Notes under the pieces: generated by a model
Seen by the model: the letters and a program-made list of their open reading frames with translations, nothing else
Database searches by the model: none
Told to the model about the DNA's origin: nothing
Origin: Gemmatimonadaceae bacterium
GTDB taxonomy: Bacteria > Gemmatimonadota > Gemmatimonadetes > Gemmatimonadales > Gemmatimonadaceae
DNA length: 64,000 nt
Assembly (NCBI GenBank): GCA_035533015.1
Contig: DATLUQ010000044.1
Coordinates: 62,001-126,000, forward strand
Direction of reading: 5' to 3'
Made by a program: the position numbers and the translations under genes
In this document: positions 41,529-48,577 of the stretch, one piece after another
Layout of the letters: each line of letters begins with the position of its first letter
Position numbering within the stretch: the first letter of the stretch is position 1

Positions 41529-43316
41529 ATGCACTTCACGCGACTCGACTGGACCATCATCGCGGTATCGATCGTGGTGTCGTTCCTACCGGCCCTGTTC
41601 TTCTACAAACGCGCGGGGTCGAGCACCGCCGAGTTCTTCACGTCGGGGCGGGCGGCGCCATGGTGGCTGGTGGGCGTGTCGATGGTGGCCACGACGTTCA
41701 GCACCGACACCCCGAACCTCGTGACCAACATGGTCCGCCAGAACGGTGTGGCGGACAACTGGTTGTGGTGGGCGTTTCTGCTCACCGGCATGATGACGGT
41801 GTTCTTCTTTGCGCGCATGTGGCGGCGGTCGCGCGTGCTGACCGATCTCGAGTTCTACGAGTTGCGCTATTCGGGCAGGGCGGCGACGTTCGTGCGCGGG
41901 TTCCGGGCCGTGTACCTGGGACTGTTCTTCAACTGCGTGATCATGGCCACGGTGAATCTGGCGGCGGTGAAGATCGCCAGCATCGTGCTTGGCTGGCCGC
42001 CCTGGCAGACGCTGTCCATCGCCGCCGTGATCACCATTTTCTTCGCGTCGGTGTCCGGACTGTGGGGCGTGCTGGTGACCGACTCCATCCAATTCACGAT
42101 CACGATGACGGGCACGTTCGCCGTGGCGTATTTCGCGGTCAAGCAGCCGCAGATCGGCGGCCTGTCCGGCCTGATCCACAAGATCGATCCGAAAACGCTC
42201 AATTTGCTCCCCGACTTCGGCAACTGGCCGGTGGCGCTTTCGGTGCTGATCATCCCGGTGACCGTCCAGTGGTGGTCTGTGTGGTATCCCGGCGCCGAGC
42301 CTGGGGGCGGCAGTTACATCGCCCAGCGCATGCTGGCGTCGCGCACCGAGAAGGACGCGCTCACCGGCACGCTGCTGTTCAACGTGATGCACTACGCGCT
42401 GCGCCCGTGGCCGTGGATCATCGTCGCGCTGGCGAGCACGATCATCTACCCGGATCTGGCGTCCATCCAGCACACCTTTCCGGCGCTCGATCCCAAGCTG
42501 CTGGGCGACGACATCGCGTATCCCGCCATGCTGCGCTTCCTGCCGGCGGGATTCCTCGGACTGATGGTGGCGGGCATGCTGGCCGCGTACCGATCGACCA
42601 TCGAGACGCATCTCAATTGGGGGACGTCGTACCTGGTGCACGATTTCTACCGGCGGTTCATCAAACGCGACCAGTCGGAGAAGCACTACGTGTTCGTGGG
42701 GCGGCTGGTCACGGCGGGGCTCATGGTCTGCGCCGCGTTGCTGACGTTTGAACTGGACACGGCCAAGCAGGCGTTCGACCTGATTCTCTCGGTGGGGGCC
42801 GGCACCGGATTGATCTACCTACTGCGCTGGTTCTGGTGGCGCATCAACGCGTGGAGCGAGGTGTCAGCGATGGCCAGCTCGTTCCTCGTTGCGCTCGGCT
42901 TTTTCGCGGCCGGCAAGATGGGGCACCCGGTGCCGGCGGACGTCTCGCTCGTGATCACGGTGGCCACGACCACCGTGGTGTGGGTGGCCGTGACGTTTCT
43001 CACGGAGCCGCACGACCACGCCACGCTGCTCAACTTCTACAGACTGGTGCGGCCCGCAGGCCCTGGGTGGAAGCACATCCGCGACGAGTCGGGTCTGGGC
43101 GCGTCGCCCGACAGTTTGCCGCAGGCGATGCTGGGCTGGATGCTCGGCTGTCTATTCGTGTACTCGGCGCTGTTCGGCACGGGCAGCGTTCTCTATGGGC
43201 GGCGGCCGCAGGCGATCATGTGGATCGTGCTGTTCGTGATCAGTGGGCTCGGGCTGTGGCGGTTGGTGCCGCGTCTGTGGTCGGGCGCGGGATCGGAGGC
43301 GGCCGAAGGCTCATGA
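41529..43316 (+). CDS. Sodium:solute symporter (SSS family), likely for a sugar
   Basis: The 595-residue protein has about 13-14 transmembrane helices and the SSS family outline: FFTSGRAAPWWLVGVSMVATTFSTDTPN, DLEFYELRYSGRAATFVRGF, the large middle helices with a VLVTDSIQF segment, and FLPAGFLGLMVAGMLAAYRSTIETHLNWGTSYLV. Its C-terminal loops are soluble. The stop overlaps the nucleotidyltransferase gene by ATGA, which in turn overlaps a galactokinase-family gene, so the probable cargo is a monosaccharide. ATG 41529 begins the first conserved segment. Confidence 0.92.
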   Translation: MHFTRLDWTIIAVSIVVSFLPALFFYKRAGSSTAEFFTSGRAAPWWLVGVSMVATTFSTDTPNLVTNMVRQNGVADNWLWWAFLLTGMMTVFFFARMWRRSRVLTDLEFYELRYSGRAATFVRGFRAVYLGLFFNCVIMATVNLAAVKIASIVLGWPPWQTLSIAAVITIFFASVSGLWGVLVTDSIQFTITMTGTFAVAYFAVKQPQIGGLSGLIHKIDPKTLNLLPDFGNWPVALSVLIIPVTVQWWSVWYPGAEPGGGSYIAQRMLASRTEKDALTGTLLFNVMHYALRPWPWIIVALASTIIYPDLASIQHTFPALDPKLLGDDIAYPAMLRFLPAGFLGLMVAGMLAAYRSTIETHLNWGTSYLVHDFYRRFIKRDQSEKHYVFVGRLVTAGLMVCAALLTFELDTAKQAFDLILSVGAGTGLIYLLRWFWWRINAWSEVSAMASSFLVALGFFAAGKMGHPVPADVSLVITVATTTVVWVAVTFLTEPHDHATLLNFYRLVRPAGPGWKHIRDESGLGASPDSLPQAMLGWMLGCLFVYSALFGTGSVLYGRRPQAIMWIVLFVISGLGLWRLVPRLWSGAGSEAAEGS

Positions 43317-44143
43317 CCGATCCTCGGCCCGCGGTGGCCAAGGCCGTCGTGCTGGCGCGGGGGCTGGGCACGCGGATGCGAGCCGAGGACGGAACGGCGC
43401 TGCTCGACGACGCGCAGCGGGCGGCCGCGGCGCGCGGGATGAAGGCGATGATTCCCGTGGGCCGCCCGTTCCTGGACTACGCGCTGAGCGCGTTGGCCGA
43501 TGCCGGGTGCACGGAGGTCTGCCTCGTGATCGGCCCCGAACACACGGACGTCCGTGACTATTACATGCGCCAGGCACCGGCGAAGCGGGTGCGGGTGTCG
43601 TTCGCGGTGCAGGCCGAGCCGCGGGGCACGGCCGACGCGCTATTGGCGGCCGAAGGGTTCGCGGGCAGTGACCGGGTGTTGATGGTGAATTCCGACAACT
43701 ACTATCCGGCGCCCGCGCTGGCGGCGCTGCGCGCCCTGCCCGGCGCCGGGCTGCTCGGCTTCGAGCGCGCCGCGCTCATCCGGGAGAGCAACATCGAGGC
43801 CGAGCGGGTGCTCAAGTACGCGCTGATCGTCGTGCGCGCCGACGGAACGCTGGTCCGGATCGTCGAGAAACCGGACGCCGACATGGCGCGCGCCCTGGGC
43901 GCCGACGCGCTGGTGAGCATGAACGCTTGGGTGTTCACGCCGGCGATCTACGAGGCGTGCCGGCGCACCGTGCCGTCGGCACGAGGTGAGCTGGAACTCC
44001 AGGATGCCGTGCGGATCGCGATCGAGGAACTTGGCGAGCGGTTCACCGTGGTTCGCGTGGCCGCGGGCGTGCTCGATCTGTCGAGCCGGGCCGACATCGC
44101 GGCGGTCCGTGAACGCCTGGCCGGCGTGGACCCTCGCCCATGA
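43313..44143 (+). CDS. Sugar-phosphate nucleotidyltransferase
   Basis: The 276-residue protein has the nucleotidyltransferase fold: AKAVVLARGLGTRMR (activation loop, AR replacing the usual AG), then PVGRPFLDYALSALADAGCTEVCLVIGPEH, AEPRGTADALLAAEGF, the metal site NSDNYYP and VEKPD. It should activate a sugar 1-phosphate with an NTP. Residues 20-45 carry an extra loop with AEDGTALLDDAQRAAAARG. It is coupled by ATGA overlaps to the symporter before and to the kinase after, so it probably acts on the kinase product. Confidence 0.85.
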   Translation: MTDPRPAVAKAVVLARGLGTRMRAEDGTALLDDAQRAAAARGMKAMIPVGRPFLDYALSALADAGCTEVCLVIGPEHTDVRDYYMRQAPAKRVRVSFAVQAEPRGTADALLAAEGFAGSDRVLMVNSDNYYPAPALAALRALPGAGLLGFERAALIRESNIEAERVLKYALIVVRADGTLVRIVEKPDADMARALGADALVSMNAWVFTPAIYEACRRTVPSARGELELQDAVRIAIEELGERFTVVRVAAGVLDLSSRADIAAVRERLAGVDPRP

Positions 44144-45498
44144 GGTGGGACTATATTAATAGTTTAATAAACGCCGGAATGGCGCCGCCGGCCGCCGAAG
44201 CCAAAGCGCCGTTGTTCGCGGCGGCCGGCGCGGCGCTCGGATCGGGGGCGCGGGCAGCGGGGGACCCTGTCGCCCTGTTCGTGCCGGGCCGGATGGAGGT
44301 GCTGGGCAAGCACACGGACTACGCCGGCGGCCGGAGTCTGCTGTGCGCCGTGGAGCGTGGCCTCTGCATGCTGGTGTCGCCGCGGCCCGACGACATGATC
44401 CGGGTGGTGGACGCCCGCTCCGGCGGACAGGCGTCGTTCGCCTTCTCGCCCGACCTCGACCCAACGGTCGGCCACTGGTCCAACTACCCGATGACCGTGG
44501 CCCGGCGGCTGGCGCGCAACTTCCCGGAGTTTCGCGCCGGTGCCGACATCGCGTTCGCCAGCGACCTGCCGGTGGCGGCAGGAGTGAGTAGCTCGAGCGC
44601 GCTGGTCGTGGGCGTCTATCTGGCTCTCGACGCGGCGAACGAGTTCGAGCGCAGTGAGGCGTACCGGCGGGAGATCACCGGCCGCGAAACGCTGGCGGCG
44701 TACTTGGGGTGCCTGGAGAACGGCGAGAGCTTCGGCACGCTTGCCGGCGACCGCGGCGTGGGAGTGTTCGGGGGAAGCGAAGACCAGACGGCGATCCTCT
44801 GTTGCCGCCCGGGCAAGCTCAGCCGGTATTCGTTCTGTCCCGTGCGTGCCGAGGGCGAGGTGGCGGTGCCGCCCGGATATACATTCGTGATCGCCGACAG
44901 CGGCATCGTGGCCGAGAAGGCGGGCGCGGCCCGCGACGCGTACAACCGCGCATCGGTGGCGACGCGCGTGATCGTTCGGTTGTGGAACGCGGCGACCGGA
45001 CGCGACGACGCGACGTTGGCCGCCGCGCTGGCAAGCGGGAGCGACGCGGCCGACCGCATCCGCGCCGTTCTGGGAAGCGCTGCGCACGCCGAATATCCGG
45101 CGCACGTGCTGGTGCAGCGGTTCGATCAGTTCGCCGAGGAGAGCGGGCGCATCATTCCGGCGGCGCACGCCGCGTTGGCGGGGGGCGATCTGGCCGGGTT
45201 CGGCGCGCTGGTGGACGCGTCGCAGGTCAATGTGGAACGCTGGCTACACAACCAGATCCCCGAGACGATTGCACTGCAGCGCCAAGCGCGAGAGTTGGGC
45301 GCCGCGGCCGCGTCGGCGTTCGGCGCGGGCTTCGGCGGGAGCGTCTGGGCGCTGGTAGAGGATCGCGGAGCAGAGGAATTCGCACGCCGGTGGTTGACGC
45401 GATATCGTGAATTATTTCCCGCAGCAAGCTCGGGCGCGCAGACGTTCGTGACGGGCGCCGGACCGGCGGCGGTGCGGTTGGCCAATCTCCATTCGTGA
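44140..45498 (+). CDS. GHMP-family sugar kinase (galactokinase-like)
   Basis: The 452-residue enzyme has galactokinase motifs: VPGRMEVLGKHTDYAGG (signature GRxNLxGEHTDY, with Lys for Glu), the GHMP ATP loop PVAAGVSSSSALVVG and a final GAGFGGSVWALV. It would phosphorylate the anomeric carbon of a galactose-like sugar. The E-to-K change at a substrate-binding position and the length beyond E. coli GalK (382) suggest a different sugar, such as a derivative of galactose, arabinose or fucose. Coupling to a nucleotidyltransferase, not galT, supports a salvage pathway to an NDP-sugar. ATG 44140 lies in an ATGA overlap. Confidence 0.87.
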   Translation: MRWDYINSLINAGMAPPAAEAKAPLFAAAGAALGSGARAAGDPVALFVPGRMEVLGKHTDYAGGRSLLCAVERGLCMLVSPRPDDMIRVVDARSGGQASFAFSPDLDPTVGHWSNYPMTVARRLARNFPEFRAGADIAFASDLPVAAGVSSSSALVVGVYLALDAANEFERSEAYRREITGRETLAAYLGCLENGESFGTLAGDRGVGVFGGSEDQTAILCCRPGKLSRYSFCPVRAEGEVAVPPGYTFVIADSGIVAEKAGAARDAYNRASVATRVIVRLWNAATGRDDATLAAALASGSDAADRIRAVLGSAAHAEYPAHVLVQRFDQFAEESGRIIPAAHAALAGGDLAGFGALVDASQVNVERWLHNQIPETIALQRQARELGAAAASAFGAGFGGSVWALVEDRGAEEFARRWLTRYRELFPAASSGAQTFVTGAGPAAVRLANLHS

Positions 45499-45526
45499 GG
45501 CGCCCATCGGGACGGGTTGCAGGGAT

Positions 45527-45700
45527 TTCCTGATCAGGCAGAACGCCGTCGCGCTGGCGGTCGCCGTGGGGATCGGTGCCGCGTGGCATGCGGTCGGTCA
45601 ACGCGATCGTGAACGACATCATCCTGCCGGCCGTGCGGTTGATCTCGCCGACGGTGGCATGGTGTCCGAATGGCACGAGCCAGTGGTCGGCGGCCTGACG
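45527..45700 (+). pseudogene. Frameshifted MscL-like mechanosensitive channel remnant
   Basis: In one frame 45527-45585 encodes FLIRQNAVALAVAVGIGAA, the first-helix motif of MscL-type channels. In the next frame the downstream bases encode VNAIVNDIILPAVRLISPT, the expected continuation (NxIxxDIIxP). A single-base shift near 45586-45590 joins them. The rest of the channel, including the second helix, is missing and there is no start or ribosome site. It is best read as a decayed or truncated mscL-like gene just before the alkyltransferase-like gene. Confidence 0.52.
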
Positions 45701-46068
45701 GCGCGGCGGCTGTCGCCGTGAAGGCCGGAACCGCTCCGCCCGCGGGCGGCACGTACGCGCGCATCTACGCGGTCACGCGGAAGATTCCGCGCGGCCGCGT
45801 GGCGACCTACGGACAGGTGGCGCGGCTGGCCGGCCTCGCCGGTCACGCGCGGCAGGTGGGCTTCGCGATGGCGGCGCTCCGGGCCGGCGTCCGCGTGCCG
45901 TGGCACCGCGTGATCAACGCCGAGGGGCGCGTGAGCCTGCGGCGCGACGGGCCCGGCGCCGGCATCCGGCAGCGGCAGCTCCTCGAGCGTGAAGGCGTGG
46001 TGTTCAACGCGGCGGGCCGGGTGTCGCTCGTCCGCTATCAATGGCAGCCTCGCGTCCGCCCGCGGTGA
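45670..46068 (+). CDS. Alkyltransferase-like protein (ATL)
   Basis: The 132-residue protein has the DNA-binding domain of O6-alkylguanine-DNA alkyltransferases: YAVTRKIPRGRVATYGQVARLAGLAGHARQVGFAMAAL, then VPWHRVINAEGRVSLR. The catalytic PCHR cysteine is replaced by Trp (PWHR), as in E. coli Atl/YbaZ. ATL proteins bind O6-alkylguanine lesions without repairing them and hand them to nucleotide excision repair. The N-terminal methyltransferase half is absent, as is usual. GTG 45718 is an alternative start, since residues before it are low complexity. Confidence 0.9.
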   Translation: MARASGRRPDGAAAVAVKAGTAPPAGGTYARIYAVTRKIPRGRVATYGQVARLAGLAGHARQVGFAMAALRAGVRVPWHRVINAEGRVSLRRDGPGAGIRQRQLLEREGVVFNAAGRVSLVRYQWQPRVRPR

Positions 46069-46123
46069 GCGCTATCGTCAGGCGATCACGCGATCCTCTT
46101 CTCGATCGGGGGACTTCGGCCCG

Positions 46124-46603
46124 ATGATGGACTATTTCAAGCGGCTGTACACGCACGCGCAGTGGGCGGACGCGCGCACCCTGCACTCGATCGTCGACAG
46201 TGAGCATCTGCCAGCGCGCGCTCTGGAGTTGTTCGCGCACGTGTTGGGCGCCGAGCACGTATGGTTGAGCCGCGTGCGCGGCACCGCACCGCACGTCACC
46301 GTGTCGCCCACACTTTCGGTGGCCGAGTGCGATGCCCTGATGCACGAGAACCACGACGGCTATACCTCCCTGCTCGACCAGTTGGCTCCCGGTGACCTCC
46401 AACGGGCGGTCACCTACCGCAATTCGGCGGGCCACGAATTCACGTCCACGCTACAGGACATTCTCACCCAGGTCGCGATGCACGGGTCGTACCACCGCGG
46501 ACAGGTGGCGGCGCTCGTGCGCGCGGCCGGGGACACGCCACAGCCCACCGACTTCATCGCGTTCGCGCGCGGCGCGCCAGCGCCACCCCGCCAAGGACCA
46601 TAG
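46124..46603 (+). CDS. DinB-family metalloprotein
   Basis: The 159-residue four-helix protein has the DinB pattern: HAQWADARTL in the first helix, HVLGAEHVWLSRVRG with metal-ligand His, and VAMHGSYHRGQVAALVRAAG near the end with the second His pair. It is a paralogue of the DinB protein at 28 kb but closer to the DUF1572/DinB damage-induced group. The reaction is unknown. It follows the alkyltransferase-like gene by 55 bases. Confidence 0.88.
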   Translation: MMDYFKRLYTHAQWADARTLHSIVDSEHLPARALELFAHVLGAEHVWLSRVRGTAPHVTVSPTLSVAECDALMHENHDGYTSLLDQLAPGDLQRAVTYRNSAGHEFTSTLQDILTQVAMHGSYHRGQVAALVRAAGDTPQPTDFIAFARGAPAPPRQGP

Positions 46604-46610
46604 AGACCCG

Positions 46611-47060
46611 ATGCCGACCGATGACCCGGTAGAACCGCCCGCTCGCACTTCCACTCCCGCGCCGCCGCGAGCGGCCCCGGCCCGCGCGCCCCGCCGCCGG
46701 CATCACCGCTACACGCCGCTTCCGCCACGCGAGACGTTCTATCGCCATTTTGCCCGCAACGCGCTGATGGGGACCGCGATGGTCGGCACGGCATTGATGA
46801 TCGGTGTCGTGGGGTACCACGTCACGGCGGAACTCGGGTGGCTCGATTCTCTCGTCAACGCGAGCATGATTCTGGGCGGAATGGGTCCTGTGGATCCGGT
46901 CAAGCCGGTGGTGGGGAAGTGGTTCGAGTCGTTCTACGCGCTGTTCAGCGGTGTGGTGTTCATTTCCTCGGTGGGGGTATTCCTGGCGCCGGCGGCCAAG
47001 CGTTTTCTGCATCGGTTCCATCTGGACATCGAGGCCGACGACGACTCGGCCGATTCCTGA
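46611..47060 (+). CDS. Small membrane protein with two transmembrane helices
   Basis: The 149-residue protein has a Pro/Arg-rich cytoplasmic N-terminus (RAAPARAPRRRHHRY), a first helix (LMGTAMVGTALMIGVVGYHV), a loop LGWLDSLVNASMILGGMGPVDPVKP, a second helix (FYALFSGVVFISSVGVFLAP) and an acidic end (IEADDDSADS). The loop with GGMGP and the WFESFYALFSG segment resembles ion-channel-like DUF families with a P-loop, but no K+ filter is present. The function is unknown. It starts 8 bases after the DinB stop. Confidence 0.68.
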   Translation: MPTDDPVEPPARTSTPAPPRAAPARAPRRRHHRYTPLPPRETFYRHFARNALMGTAMVGTALMIGVVGYHVTAELGWLDSLVNASMILGGMGPVDPVKPVVGKWFESFYALFSGVVFISSVGVFLAPAAKRFLHRFHLDIEADDDSADS

Positions 47061-47067
47061 CCGACAC

Positions 47068-47096
47068 TTGACAAGTCAATGCTCGGTCGGCATTCT
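47068..47096 (+). promoter_or_regulatory. Sigma-70-like promoter of the phenylalanine hydroxylase leader
   Basis: A perfect -35 TTGACA (47068-47073) is followed after 17 bases by CATTCT (47091-47096), a moderate -10. The -35 lies in a short dyad TTGAC-AA-GTCAA. Transcription would start near 47103. Confidence 0.5.
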
Positions 47097-47151
47097 CACC
47101 TTCGATGACAACGCACACGCGCGCCTGGTATTGCTACTGGTATTCGACCTC

Positions 47152-47244
47152 TCACACGGGCCGAACCTGGGGGCGTGCGCGCAAGTAGTCTGACGCAGCA
47201 GTCAATCCGCAGGCGGTCCGTGTTTCACACGGGCCGCCTTTTTT
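47152..47244 (+). promoter_or_regulatory. Candidate transcription attenuator with antiterminator before phenylalanine hydroxylase
   Basis: A strong terminator hairpin (stem 47212-47223 with 47227-47238, 12 pairs, then TTTTTTATTT) ends 23 bases before the ATG at 47267. The 3' arm word TCACACGGGCCG (47225-47236) occurs identically at 47152-47163. That upstream copy can pair with the terminator's 5' arm instead, so two exclusive hairpins are possible. This is the classic layout of an attenuator or riboswitch. The alternative is simply the terminator of the upstream gene, with a chance repeat. Confidence 0.62.
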
Positions 47245-47248
47245 ATTT
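47212..47248 (+). terminator. Intrinsic terminator within the leader
   Basis: A 12-base-pair stem with a 3-base TTC loop, including one G-T pair, is followed directly by six T and ATTT. It is among the best intrinsic terminators in the window. Confidence 0.85.
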
Positions 47249-47266
47249 CCCGCACCAGAGGTCACC

Positions 47267-48028
47267 ATGCTGGACGTCACCCCGAACCCGCGAACCGACG
47301 AATCGCAGTTCATCGAGCAGCGTTGGCACGACTACACGGCCGAACAGCACGACGTGTGGCGCGTGCTGTACGAGCGGCGCATGGGAGACCTACGCGCGCA
47401 CGGCAGCGCCGTCTACCTGCGGGGTGCGGAGCGCATCGGGCTCTGTCCGGATTGCGTGCCGGATCTGGCCGTGGTGAACCAGAAGCTGGCACCGCTCACG
47501 GGCTGGCAGGCAGTGCCGGTAAGCGGATTCCTGCCGGCGCCCGAGTTCTTCCGGTGTCTGGCGGCGCGCCGCTTTCCGACCACGGTGAGCCTGCGGCCCC
47601 GCGAACAGCTCGACTACCTGCCCGAGCCCGACATCTTTCACGACGTGTTCGGCCACGTCCCGCTGCACGCCAGCCCGGCGTTCGCCGACTACCTGCAGCA
47701 ATTCGGGCAGATCGCCTGCCGTGCCGAACGCGAGGAACAGATCCAGGGCATGGCCCGCCTGTTCTGGTTCACCGTGGAGTTCGGTCTGGTCAAGGAGGAC
47801 GGGCAGGTGAAGGCGTACGGGAGCGGGCTGATCTCGTCGCACGCCGATTGCGCGAATGCCCTGGGCCCGAACTGCGAGCGGCGGCCGTTCTCGGTCGAGG
47901 CGGTGATGGGCCAGCCGGTCGAGATCGACCACGTGCAGGACGTGCTGTTCGTGATCGACACGTTCGGACTGCTCTTCCACGCGGCGCAAGAGGCGGCCGA
48001 CGTCCTGGGGATTCCGAATGCCGTGTGA
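47267..48028 (+). CDS. phhA: Phenylalanine 4-monooxygenase
   Basis: The 253-residue enzyme converts phenylalanine to tyrosine using O2 and a reduced pterin. It has the non-heme iron site DIFHDVFGHVPLH (two His) and Glu in FWFTVEFGLVKEDG, plus VSGFLPAPEFFRCLAARRFP and GSGLISSHAD. It is the compact bacterial form without the regulatory domain. The ribosome site AGAGG precedes ATG 47267. Its pterin recycling partner is at 33 kb. The leader upstream holds an attenuator-like structure, so its expression is probably conditional. Confidence 0.96.
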   Translation: MLDVTPNPRTDESQFIEQRWHDYTAEQHDVWRVLYERRMGDLRAHGSAVYLRGAERIGLCPDCVPDLAVVNQKLAPLTGWQAVPVSGFLPAPEFFRCLAARRFPTTVSLRPREQLDYLPEPDIFHDVFGHVPLHASPAFADYLQQFGQIACRAEREEQIQGMARLFWFTVEFGLVKEDGQVKAYGSGLISSHADCANALGPNCERRPFSVEAVMGQPVEIDHVQDVLFVIDTFGLLFHAAQEAADVLGIPNAV

Positions 48029-48046
48029 GCGTGGCATCTTGGCGGC

Positions 48047-48577
48047 ATGATGATCGGACGCATGAAGGACAGGGGGACACGGGCGGGGCCGGCGCTCGCG
48101 GCGTTGGCGCTGGTCCTGGTGGCGGCCTGCGACCATGGGCCGCCGCCCGAGCAAGTGCGCGCCGAGCAGGAGCAGGCGGCGCAGGCGGTGGCCAACGAGC
48201 CGTGTCCGCCCGACGGCAAGTGGAAGGAATGCAGCCTGGCCGAGCGGCTTCTTCGCTCCGGGCTCGTGGTACGGCGCGATTCGGCGCCGGCGCGTGAGGA
48301 CTCGGTGGCGATTCCGGGGGTGCTGTACCACATAGGGATCGCCAATCTGGAGGTGTTCTTCTTTGCCGATTCGATGGCGCGCAAGTCCGCCGTGGCCAGG
48401 CTGGACACGGCACGGTTCGTCGGCTACGACCAGTCGCAGACCAGCAAAGGCGAGCGATCGCTCATCCAATCGGCCAACCTGCTGGCCCTGCTCGACAGCC
48501 GCCGCGACCAGCAGCGCGAGCGCATCGGCGACGCCATCACGGCGGGTCCGCCGCAACCGCCGAAAGGCGCGAAGTAG
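48047..48577 (+). CDS. Lipoprotein of unknown function
   Basis: The 176-residue protein has a lipobox (ALVLVAACDHG), a charged linker with a Cys pair (CPPDGKWKEC), then an alpha/beta-looking domain (GVLYHIGIANLEVFFFADSMARKSAVARLD, VGYDQSQTSKGERSLIQSANLLALL). No family is recognised. It lies 18 bases after phenylalanine hydroxylase and could be co-transcribed. Its end overlaps the convergent helicase gene by 41 bases. Confidence 0.68.
   Translation: MMIGRMKDRGTRAGPALAALALVLVAACDHGPPPEQVRAEQEQAAQAVANEPCPPDGKWKECSLAERLLRSGLVVRRDSAPAREDSVAIPGVLYHIGIANLEVFFFADSMARKSAVARLDTARFVGYDQSQTSKGERSLIQSANLLALLDSRRDQQRERIGDAITAGPPQPPKGAK

Noticed and set aside
47175-47477. Possible leader peptide with Phe-Tyr-Phe codons before phhA
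   Set aside because: The Phe/Tyr codons lie after the terminator hairpin and run into phhA in another frame, so they cannot control that terminator.
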